From Linyphia triangularis (lineage: Eukaryota > Arthropoda > Arachnida > Araneae > Linyphiidae), in the NCBI GenBank assembly GCA_963978545.1, contig OZ021732.1, positions 34,984,123 to 35,048,122 on the forward strand: a stretch of 64,000 nucleotides of DNA, in the 5' to 3' direction. Position numbers and translations under genes: made by a program. The notes under the pieces were generated by a model, which was not told where the DNA came from, did no database searches, and saw only the letters and a list, made by a program, of their open reading frames with translations. This document shows positions 62,276 to 64,000 of the stretch, piece after piece. How positions within the stretch are numbered: position 1 is the first letter of the stretch; each line of letters begins with the position of its first letter.

Positions 62276-64000
62276 AAATGGCATAATCAATGAAAATGTC
62301 ATTTTTAAAAAAAAATTATTATTATTTTGTTTTATTTAAATTGAACATTTCTCTTTTCAAATCAGTTTGTGTTTTTCTTGTACGTTAGATAGAAGTTTAA
62401 TTACAGTCGTTCCAAAACGGTTGTTACTACAAAAATCCATGTAGAGTAGGACGTATCGAAAAAAACTATTTTTGGAAATTCAAAATTTCAAGTTGATAAA
62501 AAATTGTCACTATGCTCATATGTTTACCAAAAAAAAATTTAGTTCAATCAAAAAATATTTAGGTCACCCGAAATGGACCTGAAGTGTGATGTTTTTGATT
62601 TTTAATTTTTTTTTTAAACATAAATATAAAGCAAATTTTTATTTTCAAGAATAAAAATGTCGAGTTTATAATACTAATTAACAGTAATAAAAAAATTATA
62701 TCTGCCATTTAATAATTAGGACTCCCTGAATATACATGAAAAACTTTTTTACAAAATACGGATATTTTTCTATTTTCAACCCATTCTTTTGTTAGTTTCA
62801 ATTATTTTATTCACAGTCTAGATATAGTAGTATAGCATTTTGAAATATCGGGAATATCATTATATGAAATGGCGTTTACTAAACTGAAGTATTAATTCAT
62901 ATCATTTCTGCACGACTCCACATTGGTTGGAGTCTCCAACCAGCAAAGATTCTAGGTTTGAGACATGAAGGTAACGTTATCGAAAATGATTCATTGTCAC
63001 AGGGCTCGAATGATGAAAGTGTGCATGATAGTAAAATGCTTCTACCATGGGAATTATAATAAAGTTGAATTATTTCAGTGAAATAAGAACTGCCAGAAAA
63101 TCCATTCTCTTTTCTAGAGATTGTGACCGTAGAGCCAATCTCAATTAGAGTAGAAGCTCAATCAGCAAGTGCTCTTTTGTGGAATGTTGTAATACAAGAA
63201 AACCAGGCAGTGGTAATAGATGAATCGAATGTTTTTGTCCATCTCACACTATCAAAGCTGAAAAAGAAATCTTTAACACTGGTTTTCTAAATTCGTTATT
63301 TTTTCAATTTGTGTGTTTTTTAAATCCCTAAAGCTTTTTTCTAAATTTAGTTAGTATTAGGAAATTCTTTGAGCGTATTTATATACATCTGATAAACAAA
63401 AGTTAGTATGGAATAAGGTGTGCTATGTTCAGTTTTTTTTGTTTGTTTTTTTTAATTAAAAAGTCGAAAACTTGAAAAAAAACGTCGTTTTTCTGCTGTT
63501 TTTAATGTAAAAACATATAAAACCTTTTACATAGCTTGCAACTTCAAATCCATACTAACTATTGTTAACAATTATAATACGAATACATTGTAAAAATATC
63601 ATGAAAAAATACTTAAAATTGTGGAAGGAGTAGCAATTCGAAAAAAGTTTGAAATTTTTTTAAAAAATTAAATTAGTCAAAAATTATTTATTGAAAATAT
63701 TTTTGTAGGTTAAATTATGTTTACTTACCATCAACACAATGTAAAATTACTATAGTTTAAATTTTAGTGGTGCAATTTCTGAAAATAATTTTTTGGGTAT
63801 CATGTTCCCTTAATATTCGCTGTCTTTTTTTTTTTTTTTAATATTTCAAAATATATATACCAGAATGGAAATAAATTCGATATTCGGTTAGAAATATTTT
63901 AAAGAAAAACAAATTAAAGAACACTACAAATCAAATATAAAAATGACTCATTTTATCCAAATAGTAGGGTTGGAAAAGATTGATTCGTATGAGTAAATTG
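62276..64000. other. AT-rich DNA, no gene seen
   Basis: A near-perfect 19-bp palindrome (TGGTTGGAGTCTCCAACCA) lies near 62925. No coding block, terminus or repeat relation recognised in the rest. Confidence 0.6.

Overview
The window looks like a gene-poor stretch of an AT-rich animal nuclear genome, most likely an arthropod. An arachnid is my first guess, from the transposon mixture alone, and it is not secure. I found no host protein-coding exon, rRNA or functional tRNA gene that I can defend. Nearly all open reading frames lie in low-complexity DNA, run antisense to transposons, or are chance frames in AT-rich sequence. What can be read is a dense fossil record of mobile elements, long pure microsatellites, and a few GC-richer islands that may be regulatory.

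Layout. 0-10 kb: AT-rich DNA with a tRNA-derived SINE in perfect 13-bp target duplications (4230-4447), a dispersed repeat (6015-6350) and an unclassified GC-richer block (8380-9250). 10-27 kb: a 202-bp (TG)n tract, several candidate regulatory islands (16720-17020; 19095-19400 with an RFX-type X-box; 26520-26900 with a CTCF-like site), a foldback element at 17.3 kb, and two copies of a dispersed repeat, one of which holds a complete TIR element with a TA duplication (23845-24361).

27.8-32.4 kb is the most informative locus. Remains of a Ty3/Gypsy-type retrotransposon on the minus strand (gag-like at 32.1-32.4 kb, protease/RT at 27.9-28.3 kb) flank two Tc1/mariner copies fused tail-to-tail (28515-31250). 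The left copy is split by a complete non-autonomous Helitron (29001-29983) with 5' TC, a 3' hairpin, CTAG and A/T insertion. The uninterrupted partner copy shows the empty site.

32.8-47 kb: a 310-bp pentanucleotide array, a purine-rich tract, a BEL/Pao remnant (37.5-38.2 kb), a mariner-type element with roughly 130-bp TIRs (40.2-41.7 kb), long (AT)n and (TTTA)n arrays, a complete but dead Tc1 element (44667-46120), and 80 bp further on a piggyBac-type element flanked by TTAA (46200-46837). 47-64 kb: GC-rich hairpins in AT-rich DNA (51.75-52.03 kb), then 54-61.5 kb packed with inverted repeats: two inverted pairs of related TIR elements nested around about 57.8 kb, plus two long palindromes. 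The window closes with a possible LTR (61498-61841) and a LINE reverse transcriptase fragment (62009-62275).

No pathway or operon is present. The elements relate by nesting and shared ancestry, not by joint function. Inverted arrangements such as 28.5-31.3 kb and 58.9-60.5 kb could yield double-stranded RNA if transcribed, but that is inference.
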